NCBI RefSeq assembly: GCF_000473325.1
Contig: NZ_KI421513.1
Location: 1,745,217-1,809,216 of the forward strand
DNA length: 64,000 nt
From: Leisingera caerulea DSM 24564
Lineage (GTDB): Bacteria > Pseudomonadota > Alphaproteobacteria > Rhodobacterales > Rhodobacteraceae
Reading direction: 5' to 3'
The notes below the pieces were generated by a model. That model was not told where the DNA came from and searched no databases. It saw only the letters and a program-made list of their open reading frames with translations. Every line of letters starts with the position of its first letter. Within the stretch, counting starts at the first letter, position 1. The translations under genes and the position numbers were made by a program. Positions 51,618 to 61,156 of the stretch are shown piece by piece.

Positions 51618-52109
51618 ATGTTTACCGCTGATTTTTCCGCGAGTGACCTGGATCCCGCTTTGAAACCCGTTCTTATGCTTTGGCAGAACGCCTCGGAGGC
51701 GGGTGCTTTCCCGCGGCTCGCCGAACTGAGCCTGCCGTATTTCAGCACAACGGCCAATATCCTGGCGGTCTTTGAAATCGAGCGGACCGGGAGCGGGGAG
51801 CTGTCTGATTTCAAGGCGCTTTATGTGCGCAGCAAGATCATCAATACCCTGAGCGCCAAAGTCGCCGGCACCCGCCTGTCTGAACGTCCGGGCTTCGGGC
51901 CCGGGTCCATGATCTGGACCTGTTTTGCGGAAGTGGCCGCCAATCCCCGGCCGCTGCTGGTCTCGCTGCCCTATGTCGGCCCGCTGCCGGAATACCGCAG
52001 CTCCACCGAAATCATGCTCCCCCTGCTGGGAGAGGGATCGTCGGTCGACTATGTGATGACGGGCGTTGTTCTGCTGGAGCAGGAATACCTGCGCCCGGAT
52101 CAGGCCTGA
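51618..52109 (+). CDS. PAS-like protein of unknown function
   Basis: A 163-residue soluble protein, started at the ATG after AAGGGGTGCC. LKPVLMLWQNASEAGAFPRL begins the domain and LSLPYFSTTANILAVFEIE, then SMIWTCFAEVAANPRPLLVS, resemble the PAS-like domains (PAS_5 type) found as single-domain proteins in alphaproteobacteria. I cannot assign a ligand. It stands alone ahead of rpsA, where cmk is usually found in other proteobacteria. Confidence 0.55.
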   Translation: MFTADFSASDLDPALKPVLMLWQNASEAGAFPRLAELSLPYFSTTANILAVFEIERTGSGELSDFKALYVRSKIINTLSAKVAGTRLSERPGFGPGSMIWTCFAEVAANPRPLLVSLPYVGPLPEYRSSTEIMLPLLGEGSSVDYVMTGVVLLEQEYLRPDQA

Positions 52110-52398
52110 AGCGGTCCCGGCGCGCGAACGGCGGGGCAGGGGGCTGCACAAATGGCGTCTTCGCCTTGCCCAGCAGGGCTTTCCCCTTGCACAGACCGGG
52201 GAATCCGCCTATACGCGCGCTGTCAATACAAGGGCGGTCAACGTCCGGGTGGCATATCTGAGCAGGGCTGAGGAACACCTCGGCCCTTTGTGTTTGTTTG
52301 ATCAGATGTGCTCCGGACCACGTTCTGTAGGGCTAACCAAGACCGGCGGAGACAACCGCCCGGCCAGAAAACCGTTAGTAAAGGAAACCTGAGACCTC

Positions 52399-54078
52399 AT
52401 GGCTCAAAACGCATCTATGGAGGAATTCGAAGCCCTCCTGAACGAAAGCTTCGAAATGGACACCCCGGACGAAGGTTCGGTTGTCAAAGGCAAAGTGCTG
52501 GCAATCGAAGCCGGCCAGGCCATCATCGACGTCGGCTACAAGATGGAAGGCCGCGTTGATCTGAAAGAATTCGCAAACCCCGGCGAAGCTCCCGAAATCT
52601 CCGTTGGCGACGAAGTCGAAGTCTACCTGCGCTCGGCCGAGAACGCCCGTGGCGAAGCCGTCATCTCCCGCGAGATGGCCCGCCGCGAAGAAGCCTGGGA
52701 CCGCCTGGAAAAAGCCTACGCAGACGATCAGCGCGTCGAAGGCGCGATCTTCGGCCGCGTCAAGGGCGGCTTCACTGTCGACCTGGGCGGCGCTGTTGCG
52801 TTCCTGCCCGGCTCGCAGGTTGACGTGCGCCCCGTGCGCGACGCAGGCCCGCTGATGGGTCTGAAGCAGCCGTTCCAGATCCTGAAGATGGACCGCCGCC
52901 GCGGCAACATCGTGGTTTCGCGCCGTGCGATCCTCGAAGAGTCCCGCGCCGAGCAGCGTGCCGAAGTCATCGGCAACCTGTCCGAAGGCCAGGCAGTCGA
53001 CGGTGTCGTCAAGAACATCACCGAATACGGTGCGTTTGTTGACCTGGGCGGCGTGGACGGCCTGCTGCACGTCACCGACATGGCATGGCGCCGTGTGAAC
53101 CACCCCTCCGAGATCCTGTCGATCGGCGAAACCGTCAAGGTTCAGGTCATCAAGATCAACAAAGAGACCCACCGCATCTCCCTGGGCATGAAGCAGCTGC
53201 AGGAAGATCCGTGGGATCTGGTTGGCGCCAAGTACCCGCTGAACTCCGTTCACAAGGGCCGCGTCACCAACATTACCGATTACGGTGCATTTGTTGAGCT
53301 TGAGCCGGGCGTCGAAGGTCTGGTTCACGTTTCCGAAATGTCCTGGACCAAGAAAAATGTCCACCCGGGCAAAATCGTCTCCACTTCCCAGGAAGTCGAC
53401 GTCATGGTTCTGGAAATCGACGGTGCCAAGCGCCGCGTGTCCCTGGGCCTCAAGCAGACCATGCGCAACCCGTGGGAAGTCTTTGCCGAGACTCACCCGG
53501 AAGGCACCCAGGTCGAAGGCGAAGTCAAGAACATCACCGAATTCGGTCTGTTCATTGGCCTCGACGGCGACATCGACGGCATGGTTCACCTCTCCGACCT
53601 GTCCTGGGACGAGCGCGGTGAAGACGCGATCCAGAACTACCGCAAAGGCGACGTGGTTCAGGCCGTTGTCTCCGAAGTGGACGTCGACAAAGAGCGTATC
53701 TCGCTGTCGATCAAAGCTCTGGGCGGCGACAAGTTCGCCGAAGCCGTGGGCGGCGTGAAGCGCGGCTCCGTGATCACCGTCGAAGTGACCGCGATCGAAG
53801 ACGGCGGCATCGAAGTGGAATACGAAGGCATGAAGTCCTTCATCCGCCGCTCCGACCTGGCCCGCGACCGTGCCGACCAGCGCCCCGAGCGTTTCTCGGT
53901 TGGCGACAAGGTCGACGTGCGCGTCACCAACGTCGATTCCAAGACCCGCCGCCTGGGCCTGTCCATCAAGGCGCGCGAGATCGCGGAAGAGAAAGAAGCA
54001 GTGGAACAGTATGGCTCCTCGGATTCCGGCGCATCGCTGGGCGACATCCTGGGCGCCGCACTGAAGTCGGGCGACTAA
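52399..54078 (+). CDS. rpsA: 30S ribosomal protein S1
   Basis: A 559-residue protein with six S1 RNA-binding repeats. Typical repeat starts include VVKGKVLAIEAGQAIIDVGY, VDGVVKNITEYGAFVDLGGV and RVTNITDYGAFVELEPGVEG. It binds mRNA leaders and brings them to the 30S subunit. Codon use is strongly biased, as expected of a highly expressed gene. The start has AAAGGAAA upstream. A terminator at 54105 separates it from the next gene. Confidence 0.98.
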   Translation: MAQNASMEEFEALLNESFEMDTPDEGSVVKGKVLAIEAGQAIIDVGYKMEGRVDLKEFANPGEAPEISVGDEVEVYLRSAENARGEAVISREMARREEAWDRLEKAYADDQRVEGAIFGRVKGGFTVDLGGAVAFLPGSQVDVRPVRDAGPLMGLKQPFQILKMDRRRGNIVVSRRAILEESRAEQRAEVIGNLSEGQAVDGVVKNITEYGAFVDLGGVDGLLHVTDMAWRRVNHPSEILSIGETVKVQVIKINKETHRISLGMKQLQEDPWDLVGAKYPLNSVHKGRVTNITDYGAFVELEPGVEGLVHVSEMSWTKKNVHPGKIVSTSQEVDVMVLEIDGAKRRVSLGLKQTMRNPWEVFAETHPEGTQVEGEVKNITEFGLFIGLDGDIDGMVHLSDLSWDERGEDAIQNYRKGDVVQAVVSEVDVDKERISLSIKALGGDKFAEAVGGVKRGSVITVEVTAIEDGGIEVEYEGMKSFIRRSDLARDRADQRPERFSVGDKVDVRVTNVDSKTRRLGLSIKAREIAEEKEAVEQYGSSDSGASLGDILGAALKSGD

Positions 54079-54104
54079 GACCCGGCCTCACGGCTCTGAA
54101 CTGG

Positions 54105-54134
54105 AAAGCCCCGCAGGCAACTGCGGGGCTTTTT
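54105..54134 (+). terminator. rpsA terminator
   Basis: AAAGCCCCGCAG, loop GCAA, CTGCGGGGCTTTTT is a textbook intrinsic terminator 27 bp after the rpsA stop. Confidence 0.92.
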
Positions 54135-54315
54135 CCGTTCCGGCACCTGCCGCTTCAACGCCTGACCGGCCCTTGGCGCCGGCCCTGGCGGCCGGGGCAA
54201 AACCGCACCGGCGCGGCATCTCCGCACCGGCCCTTCCTTCCCTTCATCATTTGTTAGAGGCGCATGATGATTATGCAAACCAATGGCATTTGCATCAAAT
54301 CGGGAAGACTAAAAG

Positions 54316-55548
54316 TTGACTGAAAGACACTCGGCTGAACCTGCGCAAAATTTTCACGGCGACGGCGCCCAGAACGCGGACACATTGGTCCAGCTCGCAA
54401 AAAACCAAAACCTGGACGATGGCGGTCTCCGGACCTCGCAGATCCTTGGCGACGCCCTCGCACTGGACCCGCAGCACCACGAGGCGCAGGTGCTGCAGGA
54501 GCGGCTGCACCAGATGTTCGTGCCCCGCTGGCATTTCCCGATGCTTGCCGACACCGCGCGCAACCGTGCCTACGCCCAGGCCATCGCGGCCAAGGTGCAG
54601 CCGGGGGATGTGGTGCTGGACATCGGCTGCGGTGCCGGTCTGACGGCCATGCTGGCGGCACGCGCCGGCGCGAAACACGTCTACACCTGCGAACAGCAGC
54701 CGCTGATCGCCCAGGCCGCAACCCGTGTCATCGCGGAAAACGGTCTCAGCGACCGGATCACCGTGATCCCGAAATGGTCGCACGAAATCACCGTGGGCAC
54801 GGATATTCCGGAACGGGCGGACGTGGTGATCTCTGAAATTGTCGACACCGTCCTGCTGGGCGAGGGCGCGCTTGCGACGCTTACCCATGCCATGTCGGCG
54901 CTGGCCAAGCCAAACGCGCGCGCGGTGCCGGAATGGGGAACACTGAAAGCGCAGCTGGTGGAAAGCAGCGGCCTGCTGGACCAGTGGCGCCCGCACCAGG
55001 CGGAAGGCTTCGACCTGAGCGCCTTCCATCGCTTTGCCCGCGTCGCGCAGCTGACGCCGGGCGAATTTGCGGCCTGCGGCCTGCGGTCCCTGGGCCCGGC
55101 GGCAGAGCTGTTCCAGTTCGACTTCACCAGGCCGGACCTGACCCCGGAGCGCACCGCAACGGACCTTACGTGTGCCGCTGCGGGCACCATCCATGCGGTC
55201 CTCGTCAGTTTTGAACTGCAGCTGGCGCCCGGTATCCAGGTGGCAAACGGAATGGACGCCGGCGGGCATTGGGGGCGAACGGCGTTCCTGCTGGACCGTG
55301 CCGAGGCCGCAGCGCCGGGGGACCGCCTTCCGGTCACCGCGCAGCATGACACCTCGCATCTGAGCGTCTCCGCAAACGGCCCGCTGATCCCTGCCGGGGA
55401 GGCCGCTGCTGCCACCGTGTGGCTGAACCCGGCGTGGCGCCTGCGCCGCCCGGTCCGGGACGGCGGCGACCGGACAGCCCCGCCCCCCGCCGCATGGAGC
55501 CCCGCAGACACCGGCGGCGCAGGCCTTCCGGGCCAGCCCTGCCACTAG
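54316..55548 (+). CDS. PRMT7-like protein arginine methyltransferase
   Basis: A 410-residue SAM-dependent methyltransferase. The N-terminal 60 residues look like one TPR-type helix pair (LRTSQILGDALALDPQHHEA). SAM motif I is VLDIGCGAG (residues 100-108), and the double-E loop SEIVDTVLLGEG has Glu174 and Glu183 nine apart, as in true PRMTs, with wording close to PRMT7 (SElfdTeLlGEG). A beta-barrel-like half follows, then a low-complexity Ala/Pro/Arg tail. The start must be the TTG at 54316, because a TAA lies two codons upstream and no ATG occurs for 66 residues; GGGAAGA is the likely ribosome-binding site. The substrate is unknown. Confidence 0.8.
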   Translation: MTERHSAEPAQNFHGDGAQNADTLVQLAKNQNLDDGGLRTSQILGDALALDPQHHEAQVLQERLHQMFVPRWHFPMLADTARNRAYAQAIAAKVQPGDVVLDIGCGAGLTAMLAARAGAKHVYTCEQQPLIAQAATRVIAENGLSDRITVIPKWSHEITVGTDIPERADVVISEIVDTVLLGEGALATLTHAMSALAKPNARAVPEWGTLKAQLVESSGLLDQWRPHQAEGFDLSAFHRFARVAQLTPGEFAACGLRSLGPAAELFQFDFTRPDLTPERTATDLTCAAAGTIHAVLVSFELQLAPGIQVANGMDAGGHWGRTAFLLDRAEAAAPGDRLPVTAQHDTSHLSVSANGPLIPAGEAAAATVWLNPAWRLRRPVRDGGDRTAPPPAAWSPADTGGAGLPGQPCH

Positions 55549-55793
55549 GCCGCCTCCGGGGCGGGCTGAGCGGCCCCGAATCATCCACGGCTGCGGCGGC
55601 ATCCGGACCACGGATGCCGCATTGCAGCGCCGCGCGGCGGTGCCTGATCCGGCCCCGGCAGGCTGAAAAGCGGGTGAACTCTTGCCGGATTTCCCGTCCC
55701 GCATGCGTCATTTTGTTCCCCCACGCGGGAATTTTTCCTATACTCTCAGAACAATAGCCAAAACATTACGGCATCCTGGGAGGAAAAAAGATC

Positions 55794-56078
55794 ATGATCC
55801 GCTCTGAGTTGATTCAGAAGATTGCAGACGAAAACCCGCACCTGTATCAGCGGGATGTGGAGAGGATCGTGAACACGGTGTTTGAGGAAGTGACCAACGC
55901 GATGGCCCGCGGCGACCGGGTGGAGCTGCGCGGTTTCGGCGCGTTCTCGGTCAAGAAGCGGGACTCGCGGGTCGGCCGCAATCCCCGCACCGGTGAGACC
56001 GTCCATGTCGAGGAAAAACATGTGCCGTTCTTCAAGACGGGTAAGCTCTTGAGGGACCGCCTGAACGGGAAAGCCTGA
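55794..56078 (+). CDS. ihfB: integration host factor subunit beta
   Basis: A 94-residue DNA-bending protein ([20 protein letters not shown], then [20 protein letters not shown], then [10 protein letters not shown]), intact over the whole family length. With IhfA it bends DNA sharply at promoters, origins and recombination sites. GGGAGGAAAAA precedes the ATG. The stop overlaps the start of the next gene (TGATG). Confidence 0.97.
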   Translation: MIRSELIQKIADENPHLYQRDVERIVNTVFEEVTNAMARGDRVELRGFGAFSVKKRDSRVGRNPRTGETVHVEEKHVPFFKTGKLLRDRLNGKA

Positions 56079-56428
56079 TGCGTTACATTCGCTATGCGAT
56101 TCTGGGGTCTCTGGCCGTCGTGCTGGTGTCGGTGAGCCTTGCAAACCGGAGTTTTGTTGAGCTTAAACTGATGCCCGAGGCGCTGGGTGAGCTGTTCGGC
56201 TTCAACCCCGGCATCTCGCTGCCGCTGTTCGCGGTGGTTCTGGGCGGAGTCGGCGCCGGTCTGGTGCTTGGCTTCTTGTGGGAATGGATCCGCGAGCACA
56301 AGCACCGGCGCGAGGCGGCTGAAAAGGCCCGCGAAGCCCGCAAGCTGAACCGCGAAGTGAAACGGCTGAAAAAGCAGAAGCACGAAGGCAAGGACGAAGT
56401 CCTGGCGCTTCTCGAAGACGCAAGCTGA
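56078..56428 (+). CDS. LapA-family (DUF1049) inner-membrane protein
   Basis: A 116-residue protein with two hydrophobic helices ([20 protein letters not shown], then [20 protein letters not shown]) and a basic coiled-coil tail. LapA/LapB-type proteins help control lipopolysaccharide assembly. The gene shares one base with the ihfB stop and trpF follows seven bases later, so ihfB-lapA-trpF are one transcript. Confidence 0.85.
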   Translation: MRYIRYAILGSLAVVLVSVSLANRSFVELKLMPEALGELFGFNPGISLPLFAVVLGGVGAGLVLGFLWEWIREHKHRREAAEKAREARKLNREVKRLKKQKHEGKDEVLALLEDAS

Positions 56429-56435
56429 GCCAGTC

Positions 56436-57089
56436 ATGACGGACATCCGGGTCAAGATCTGCGGGCTCAGCACCCCGCAGGATGTGGCTGCCGCTGCCGC
56501 GGCGGGCGCAGCCTATGCCGGGTTTGTGTTTTTCCCCAAGTCGCCCCGCAACGTCAGCATCGAACAGGCCGCTGCGCTGGCCGTCGAGGTGCCCGTTGGA
56601 CTGTGCAAGGTGGCGCTGACGGTGAATGCTACTGACGCCGAACTGGACGCCATAACTGCGGCAGTGCCGCTCGACATGCTTCAGCTGCACGGCAAGGAAA
56701 GCCCGGAGCGGGTGGCTGAGGTGCGCGCCCGCTACGGCCTGCCGGTGATGAAGGCGGTGGGCATCGCCGATGCCTCCGACCTGCCGCAGATTGCTGAGTA
56801 TGAGCAGGTGGCGGACCAGCTGCTGATCGACGCCAAGCCGCCCAAGGAGGCTGAGCTGCCCGGCGGCAACGGCCTCGCCTTCGACTGGCGCCTGCTGGCG
56901 GGGCGCAAATACTGGCAGAAACCCTGGATGCTGGCCGGCGGCCTCACGCCGGACAACGTGGCTGAGGCGATCCGCATGACCGGCGCCCGGCAGGTCGATG
57001 TCTCCTCGGGCGTCGAAAGCGCACCGGGTGAAAAGGATGCCCCGCTGATCGAAAGCTTTACCAGTGCCGCCCGCGCCGCCCGCGGCTGA
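56436..57089 (+). CDS. trpF: phosphoribosylanthranilate isomerase
   Basis: A 217-residue TIM-barrel enzyme for the third step of tryptophan synthesis. The catalytic cysteine is in [12 protein letters not shown] and the general acid Asp in [15 protein letters not shown], a phosphate-binding end. It is separated from trpB by 505 bp. Confidence 0.96.
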   Translation: MTDIRVKICGLSTPQDVAAAAAAGAAYAGFVFFPKSPRNVSIEQAAALAVEVPVGLCKVALTVNATDAELDAITAAVPLDMLQLHGKESPERVAEVRARYGLPVMKAVGIADASDLPQIAEYEQVADQLLIDAKPPKEAELPGGNGLAFDWRLLAGRKYWQKPWMLAGGLTPDNVAEAIRMTGARQVDVSSGVESAPGEKDAPLIESFTSAARAARG

Positions 57090-57136
57090 CGGCCCGCGCC
57101 GCCGCGGCTTTTGCGGGGGCTGCAAGGGCGGATATT

Positions 57137-57194
57137 GAGTATTTAGGGAAAGATGAAACACCGGGCCCGCGGCTTCATCTTTCCTGAAATACTC
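57137..57194. repeat. large inverted repeat with 21-base arms
   Basis: GAGTATTTAGGGAAAGATGA pairs with TCATCTTTCCTGAAATACTC with only a two-base mismatch inside each arm, around a 16-base GC-rich loop. I recall this sequence as an interspersed intergenic element in roseobacters. It lies 48 bp past the trpF stop and probably also terminates transcription. Confidence 0.7.
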
Positions 57195-57594
57195 ACTGCG
57201 CAACCGCTGCCCGGCAGCGCACCGTTCAGGGTGTTGCACCCTCTGCGGACGCCGTCCTCACGTGATCTTAGGCGTCAGATGCCATGATCCCTCCTGATCG
57301 CGGTCACCGCCGGGCCTGACACCCCCGGCACTTTGGAACAGGGCCCTTTGGCAAGGGCACGCAGAGACAACGTTCAGCGTGCGGGAGGAACCTCCCGTCC
57401 CGCCTCCGCCTCTTGGCGGCGCCGCCATCCCTAACCTGTTGACCAGCAGGACCGGCAGCAAACCACAGCAATACACAGCTAAGACCGGCAGGGCAGGGCC
57501 CTAAGCCGGACCAAGCGGCTTGCGCAGAGCCCCCTTTACCAAGGCCCCGCCGCGCTATAGTCATTGCGGGCGCTGCGAAAGTGAGGGAACACCT
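57195..57594. other. trpB upstream region
   Basis: About 400 bp without a convincing gene. Short GC hairpins are common in it, for example GCGGGAGGAACCTCCCGTC near 57391. I looked for a Trp-rich leader peptide or T-box-like element and did not see one. It must contain the trpB promoter. Confidence 0.45.
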
Positions 57595-58854
57595 ATGGCC
57601 GACGATCTTTTCAACAGCTTCATGAACGGTCCGGACGAAAACGGCCGTTTTGGCATCTTTGGCGGGCGGTTTGTGTCCGAAACCCTGATGCCGCTGATCC
57701 TGAGCCTTGAGGAAGAATACAACAAGGCCAAGGACGATCCCTCCTTCTGGGCCGAGATGGACGATCTGTGGAAGCATTATGTGGGCCGCCCCAGCCCGCT
57801 GTACCATGCCGAGCGTCTGACCGAGGAACTGGGCGGCGCCAAGATCTATATGAAGCGCGACGAGCTGAACCACACCGGCGCGCATAAGGTGAACAACGTG
57901 CTGGGCCAGATCCTGCTGGCGCGGCGCATGGGCAAGACCCGCATCATCGCCGAAACCGGCGCGGGCCAGCATGGCGTGGCCACCGCCACCGTCTGCGCCA
58001 AGTTCGGGCTGAAATGCATCGTCTACATGGGCGCCCACGACGTGAAACGCCAGGCGCCGAACGTGTTCCGGATGCGTCTGCTGGGCGCCGAAGTGGTGCC
58101 GGTCACCTCCGGCCGCGGCACCCTGAAGGACGCGATGAACGACGCGCTGCGCGATTGGGTGACCAATGTGCGCGACACCTTCTACTGCATCGGCACTGCG
58201 GCCGGCCCGCACCCCTACCCGGCGATGGTGCGCGATTTCCAGTCGATCATCGGCAAGGAAGTCCGCTGGCAGCTGGCCGAGCAGGAAGGCGAAGGCCGCC
58301 TGCCGGACACCGTGATTGCCGCAATCGGCGGCGGCTCCAATGCAATCGGCCTGTTCTACCCGTTCCTCGACGATTCGTCGGTGAACATCATTGGGGTCGA
58401 AGCAGGCGGCAAAGGCGTGGATGACCGGATTCAGCACTGCGCCTCACTGACCGGCGGCCGTCCCGGCGTGCTGCACGGCAACCGCACCTATCTGTTGCAG
58501 GACGCTGACGGCCAGATCCAGGAAGGCTATTCCATCTCCGCGGGCCTGGATTACCCGGGCATCGGGCCGGAGCATTCCTGGCTGCATGAGTCGGGGCGCG
58601 CGCAGTATGTCTCGATCACCGACAAGGAAGCGCTGGAGGCGTTCCAGCTCAGCTGCCGCACCGAGGGCATCATCCCGGCGCTGGAGCCCTCCCACGCGCT
58701 CGCCCATGTGACCAAGATCGCACCGGACCTGCCCAAGGACCACATCATCGTGATGAACATGTGCGGCCGCGGCGACAAGGACGTGTTCACCGTCGCCAAG
58801 CACCTTGGCTTTGACATGTCTGACACCGAAGAGGGGCGCACCTTCGAGGAATAA
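57595..58854 (+). CDS. trpB: tryptophan synthase beta chain
   Basis: A 419-residue PLP enzyme that joins indole and serine. The PLP lysine lies in [13 protein letters not shown], the PLP-phosphate loop in GGGSNAIG, and the catalytic Glu in AETGAGQHG. The start MADDLFNSF follows GTGAGGGAAC; the longer frame upstream is not supported. The family is complete. trpA is 2.9 kb downstream rather than adjacent. Confidence 0.97.
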   Translation: MADDLFNSFMNGPDENGRFGIFGGRFVSETLMPLILSLEEEYNKAKDDPSFWAEMDDLWKHYVGRPSPLYHAERLTEELGGAKIYMKRDELNHTGAHKVNNVLGQILLARRMGKTRIIAETGAGQHGVATATVCAKFGLKCIVYMGAHDVKRQAPNVFRMRLLGAEVVPVTSGRGTLKDAMNDALRDWVTNVRDTFYCIGTAAGPHPYPAMVRDFQSIIGKEVRWQLAEQEGEGRLPDTVIAAIGGGSNAIGLFYPFLDDSSVNIIGVEAGGKGVDDRIQHCASLTGGRPGVLHGNRTYLLQDADGQIQEGYSISAGLDYPGIGPEHSWLHESGRAQYVSITDKEALEAFQLSCRTEGIIPALEPSHALAHVTKIAPDLPKDHIIVMNMCGRGDKDVFTVAKHLGFDMSDTEEGRTFEE

Positions 58855-58926
58855 TGCAGGCGCCGCACCGCCTGTGCATCAATCAGATGGGCTCCGGGAT
58901 TTCCGGGGCCTTTCATTTTTCAGGGG

Positions 58927-59271
58927 CTACCGCAGCGAGCGCAGCACCTGATTGCGTTGCAGGGTTTCTTGCTCCATGCAGGACCAATAGAACATCGGCG
59001 CCGCGCTGCCGCCGGAAGCTTGCTCCGGCCCGCAGGTGGCGTCGCGCCGTTTCAGCCAGGTGCGCTGTTCGGCCAGCAGGGCCGGGCCGGTGCCGCGGGC
59101 ATCTGCCGCCGGTTTTACCTGGTTCCACAGCCGGTTCAGCTCCCGGTCGGCGATCTCCCATTTCTCCATGGCACAGAAATTGGCGTCGATCTGGGTCTGC
59201 CCGTTGCAGTGGGGCTGGGCGGTTGCTGCGGCGGGGCTGAGCGCAGCCAGCAGGATCAGTATGCGCTTCAT
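58927..59271 (-). CDS. LprI-type (DUF1311) secreted protein
   Basis: A 114-residue protein with a Sec signal (MKRILILLAALSPAAATA) and a DUF1311 domain: CNGQTQIDANFCAMEKWEIA, then ADRELNRLWNQV, then WLKRRDATCGPE, with four or more cysteines that probably pair. Relatives inhibit lysozyme. The start follows AAAGGAGGCCGCG. It ends 29 bp upstream of nothing else on its strand; the next leftward gene (59301) is 29 bp before it. Confidence 0.82.
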   Translation of the reverse strand: MKRILILLAALSPAAATAQPHCNGQTQIDANFCAMEKWEIADRELNRLWNQVKPAADARGTGPALLAEQRTWLKRRDATCGPEQASGGSAAPMFYWSCMEQETLQRNQVLRSLR

Positions 59272-59300
59272 CGCGGCCTCCTTTGACGGGCGGGGCGGTT

Positions 59301-59678
59301 TCAGGCCGGGTCGGCGGCGTAGCTTTGCAGAATGCTCAGCGGCACGATTTCCAGCGCCCGCATATGGGTGGCTTCCAGGTGCACCTTGGGGGCGCAGCCC
59401 TCGTCCGCGGCCTGCAGGAAACGGGCCGCGCACAGGCACCAGCGGTCGCCCGGCTGCAGCCCCGCAAATCCGAACTCCGGCCGCGGGGTGGACAGGTCAT
59501 TGCCGACATATTTGGAAAAGGCGAGGAACTCTGCCGTGGTCACCACGCAAACGGTGTGGCTGCCTTGGTCCTCGGCGCAGGTGTTGCAATGGCCGTCGCG
59601 GAAAAAGCCGGTCACCGGCGCGGTGGAGCAGGGCGCAAGCGGTCCGCCCAGAACGTTGATACTGTCGTCTTTTTCCAT
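59301..59678 (-). CDS. DUF2237 family protein
   Basis: A 125-residue soluble protein of the DUF2237 family: INVLGGPLAPCSTAPVTGFF, then RDGHCNTCAEDQGSHTVCVV, then FAGLQPGDRWCLCAARFLQA. Several conserved cysteines (CNTC, CLC) suggest metal or redox chemistry. Function is not established. It probably forms a two-gene unit with the LprI-type gene. Confidence 0.88.
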   Translation of the reverse strand: MEKDDSINVLGGPLAPCSTAPVTGFFRDGHCNTCAEDQGSHTVCVVTTAEFLAFSKYVGNDLSTPRPEFGFAGLQPGDRWCLCAARFLQAADEGCAPKVHLEATHMRALEIVPLSILQSYAADPA

Positions 59679-59798
59679 GGATCACCCGCCCTCGCTGCGT
59701 GCACATGTAACTGTAGTGCGATTGCGCCGCCCGTCCCGGGATTTCCGGCGGCAGCGGTCCCGCTTGCACAGCCTTGCCGCAGGCGGCTGCAAAAAGCA

Positions 59799-59829
59799 AA
59801 CCGCCCGCCAGCAGGGCTGACGGGCGGTT
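59799..59829 (-). terminator. ychF terminator
   Basis: AACCGCCCG and CGGGCGGTT form the arms of a strong hairpin just beyond the ychF stop, followed on the transcribed strand by TTGCTTTTT. Confidence 0.75.
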
Positions 59830-59852
59830 GAAATTCCAGCGGACGCTGCAGA

Positions 59853-60950
59853 TCAGGTGTTGAACAGGAAATGCAGCACGTCGCCGTCCTTGACGATATA
59901 GCTCTTGCCCTCGGCCCGCATCTTGCCGGCTTCCTTGGCGCCCTGCTCGCCGCCCATGGCGACAAAGTCGTCATAGGCGATGGTTTCGGCGCGGATGAAA
60001 CCCTTTTCGAAATCGCCGTGAATGACGCCCGCCGCCTGCGGCGCCGCGGTGCCGGTGCGGATGGTCCAGGCGCGTGCCTCCTTGGGGCCGACGGTGAAAT
60101 AGGTCTCAAGGTGCAACAGCTCGTAGCCTGCGCGGATCAGCCGGTCCAGGCCGGCCTCTTCCAGGCCCATTTCCTCCAGGAACATCTGGGCCTCATCGGC
60201 GTCCAGCTGGCTGATTTCCTCTTCGATCTGGGCCGAGATGATCACATGGCTGTTGCCCTGCGCCGCAGCCATTTCAGCCACCTTGGCGGAGTGCTCGTTG
60301 CCCTCGACCGATTCCGACTCGCCCACGTTGCAGACATAAAGCACCGGCTTGGTGGTCAAAAGCTGCAGCATCTTCCAGGCCTTGGCGTCCTCAGCGTCGA
60401 CCTCGACCAGGCGGGCGGGCTTACCGTCTTCCAGCATCGCCTGCGCGGCAGCCAGCAGGCGGTCCTGCTGCTGGGCTTCCTTGTCGTTGCCCTTCAGCTT
60501 GCGCACCAGGTTGGCGCGGCGCTTCTCGATGCTTTCGAGGTCCGCCAGCATCAGCTCGGTCTCGATCACCTCGGCATCGGCCACCGGATCGACACGGCCG
60601 TCCACATGGGTCACGTCGCCGTCTTCAAAGCAGCGCAGCACATGGGCGATGGCGTCGGTTTCGCGGATGTTGGCCAGAAACTGGTTGCCCAGGCCCTCCC
60701 CCTTCGACGCGCCCTTCACCAGGCCTGCGATGTCGACAAAGGTCATCCGGGTCGGGATGATCTGTTTCGACTTGGCGATTGCCGCCAGCTTGTCCAGCCG
60801 CGCGTCCGGCACCGCCACTTCGCCCACGTTGGGTTCGATGGTGCAGAACGGAAAGTTGGCCGCCTGCGCCGAGGCGGTTTTGGTCAGCGCGTTGAACAGT
60901 GTCGACTTACCCACATTCGGCAGGCCGACGATTCCCATTTTAAAGCCCAT
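59853..60950 (-). CDS. ychF: redox-regulated ATPase YchF
   Basis: A 365-residue P-loop NTPase of the Obg group. Motifs: [14 protein letters not shown] (Walker A), [17 protein letters not shown] (switch II), and a C-terminal TGS domain ([20 protein letters not shown]). It prefers ATP, binds ribosomes and modulates oxidative-stress responses. I start at [12 protein letters not shown], which follows GGAGGCC; the upstream open frame lacks homology. Confidence 0.96.
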   Translation of the reverse strand: MGFKMGIVGLPNVGKSTLFNALTKTASAQAANFPFCTIEPNVGEVAVPDARLDKLAAIAKSKQIIPTRMTFVDIAGLVKGASKGEGLGNQFLANIRETDAIAHVLRCFEDGDVTHVDGRVDPVADAEVIETELMLADLESIEKRRANLVRKLKGNDKEAQQQDRLLAAAQAMLEDGKPARLVEVDAEDAKAWKMLQLLTTKPVLYVCNVGESESVEGNEHSAKVAEMAAAQGNSHVIISAQIEEEISQLDADEAQMFLEEMGLEEAGLDRLIRAGYELLHLETYFTVGPKEARAWTIRTGTAAPQAAGVIHGDFEKGFIRAETIAYDDFVAMGGEQGAKEAGKMRAEGKSYIVKDGDVLHFLFNT

Positions 60951-61156
60951 TCCGGCCTCCTGATGCCACTTGGGAGCTGCTTCTAGGCAGCATTGGACGT
61001 GCGCGCAAGCCAAGTATGGCTGGCAAAAGCGCCACAATCGCCTTCTGTGCGGCTTTGCACAGCGGGCCCTCATATTGCTTTTTCGTGAGGTGGCTTGGAA
61101 AACCACAGCAATAAAATATCTTTAAGCAAAATAAATAATTCTGCGAGGGGCTAGAA

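Noticed and set aside
52375..53589. 404-codon minus-strand frame opposite rpsA
   Set aside because: Product is built from mirrored S1 repeats and has no family; the rpsA frame is certain.
57195..57594. Possible trp leader peptide or attenuator before trpB
   Set aside because: No short ORF with tandem Trp codons and no alternative terminator/antiterminator pair.
57304..58437. 377-codon minus-strand frame across the trpB upstream gap and trpB
   Set aside because: Two thirds lie antisense to trpB and the rest is low-complexity; no ribosome-binding site.
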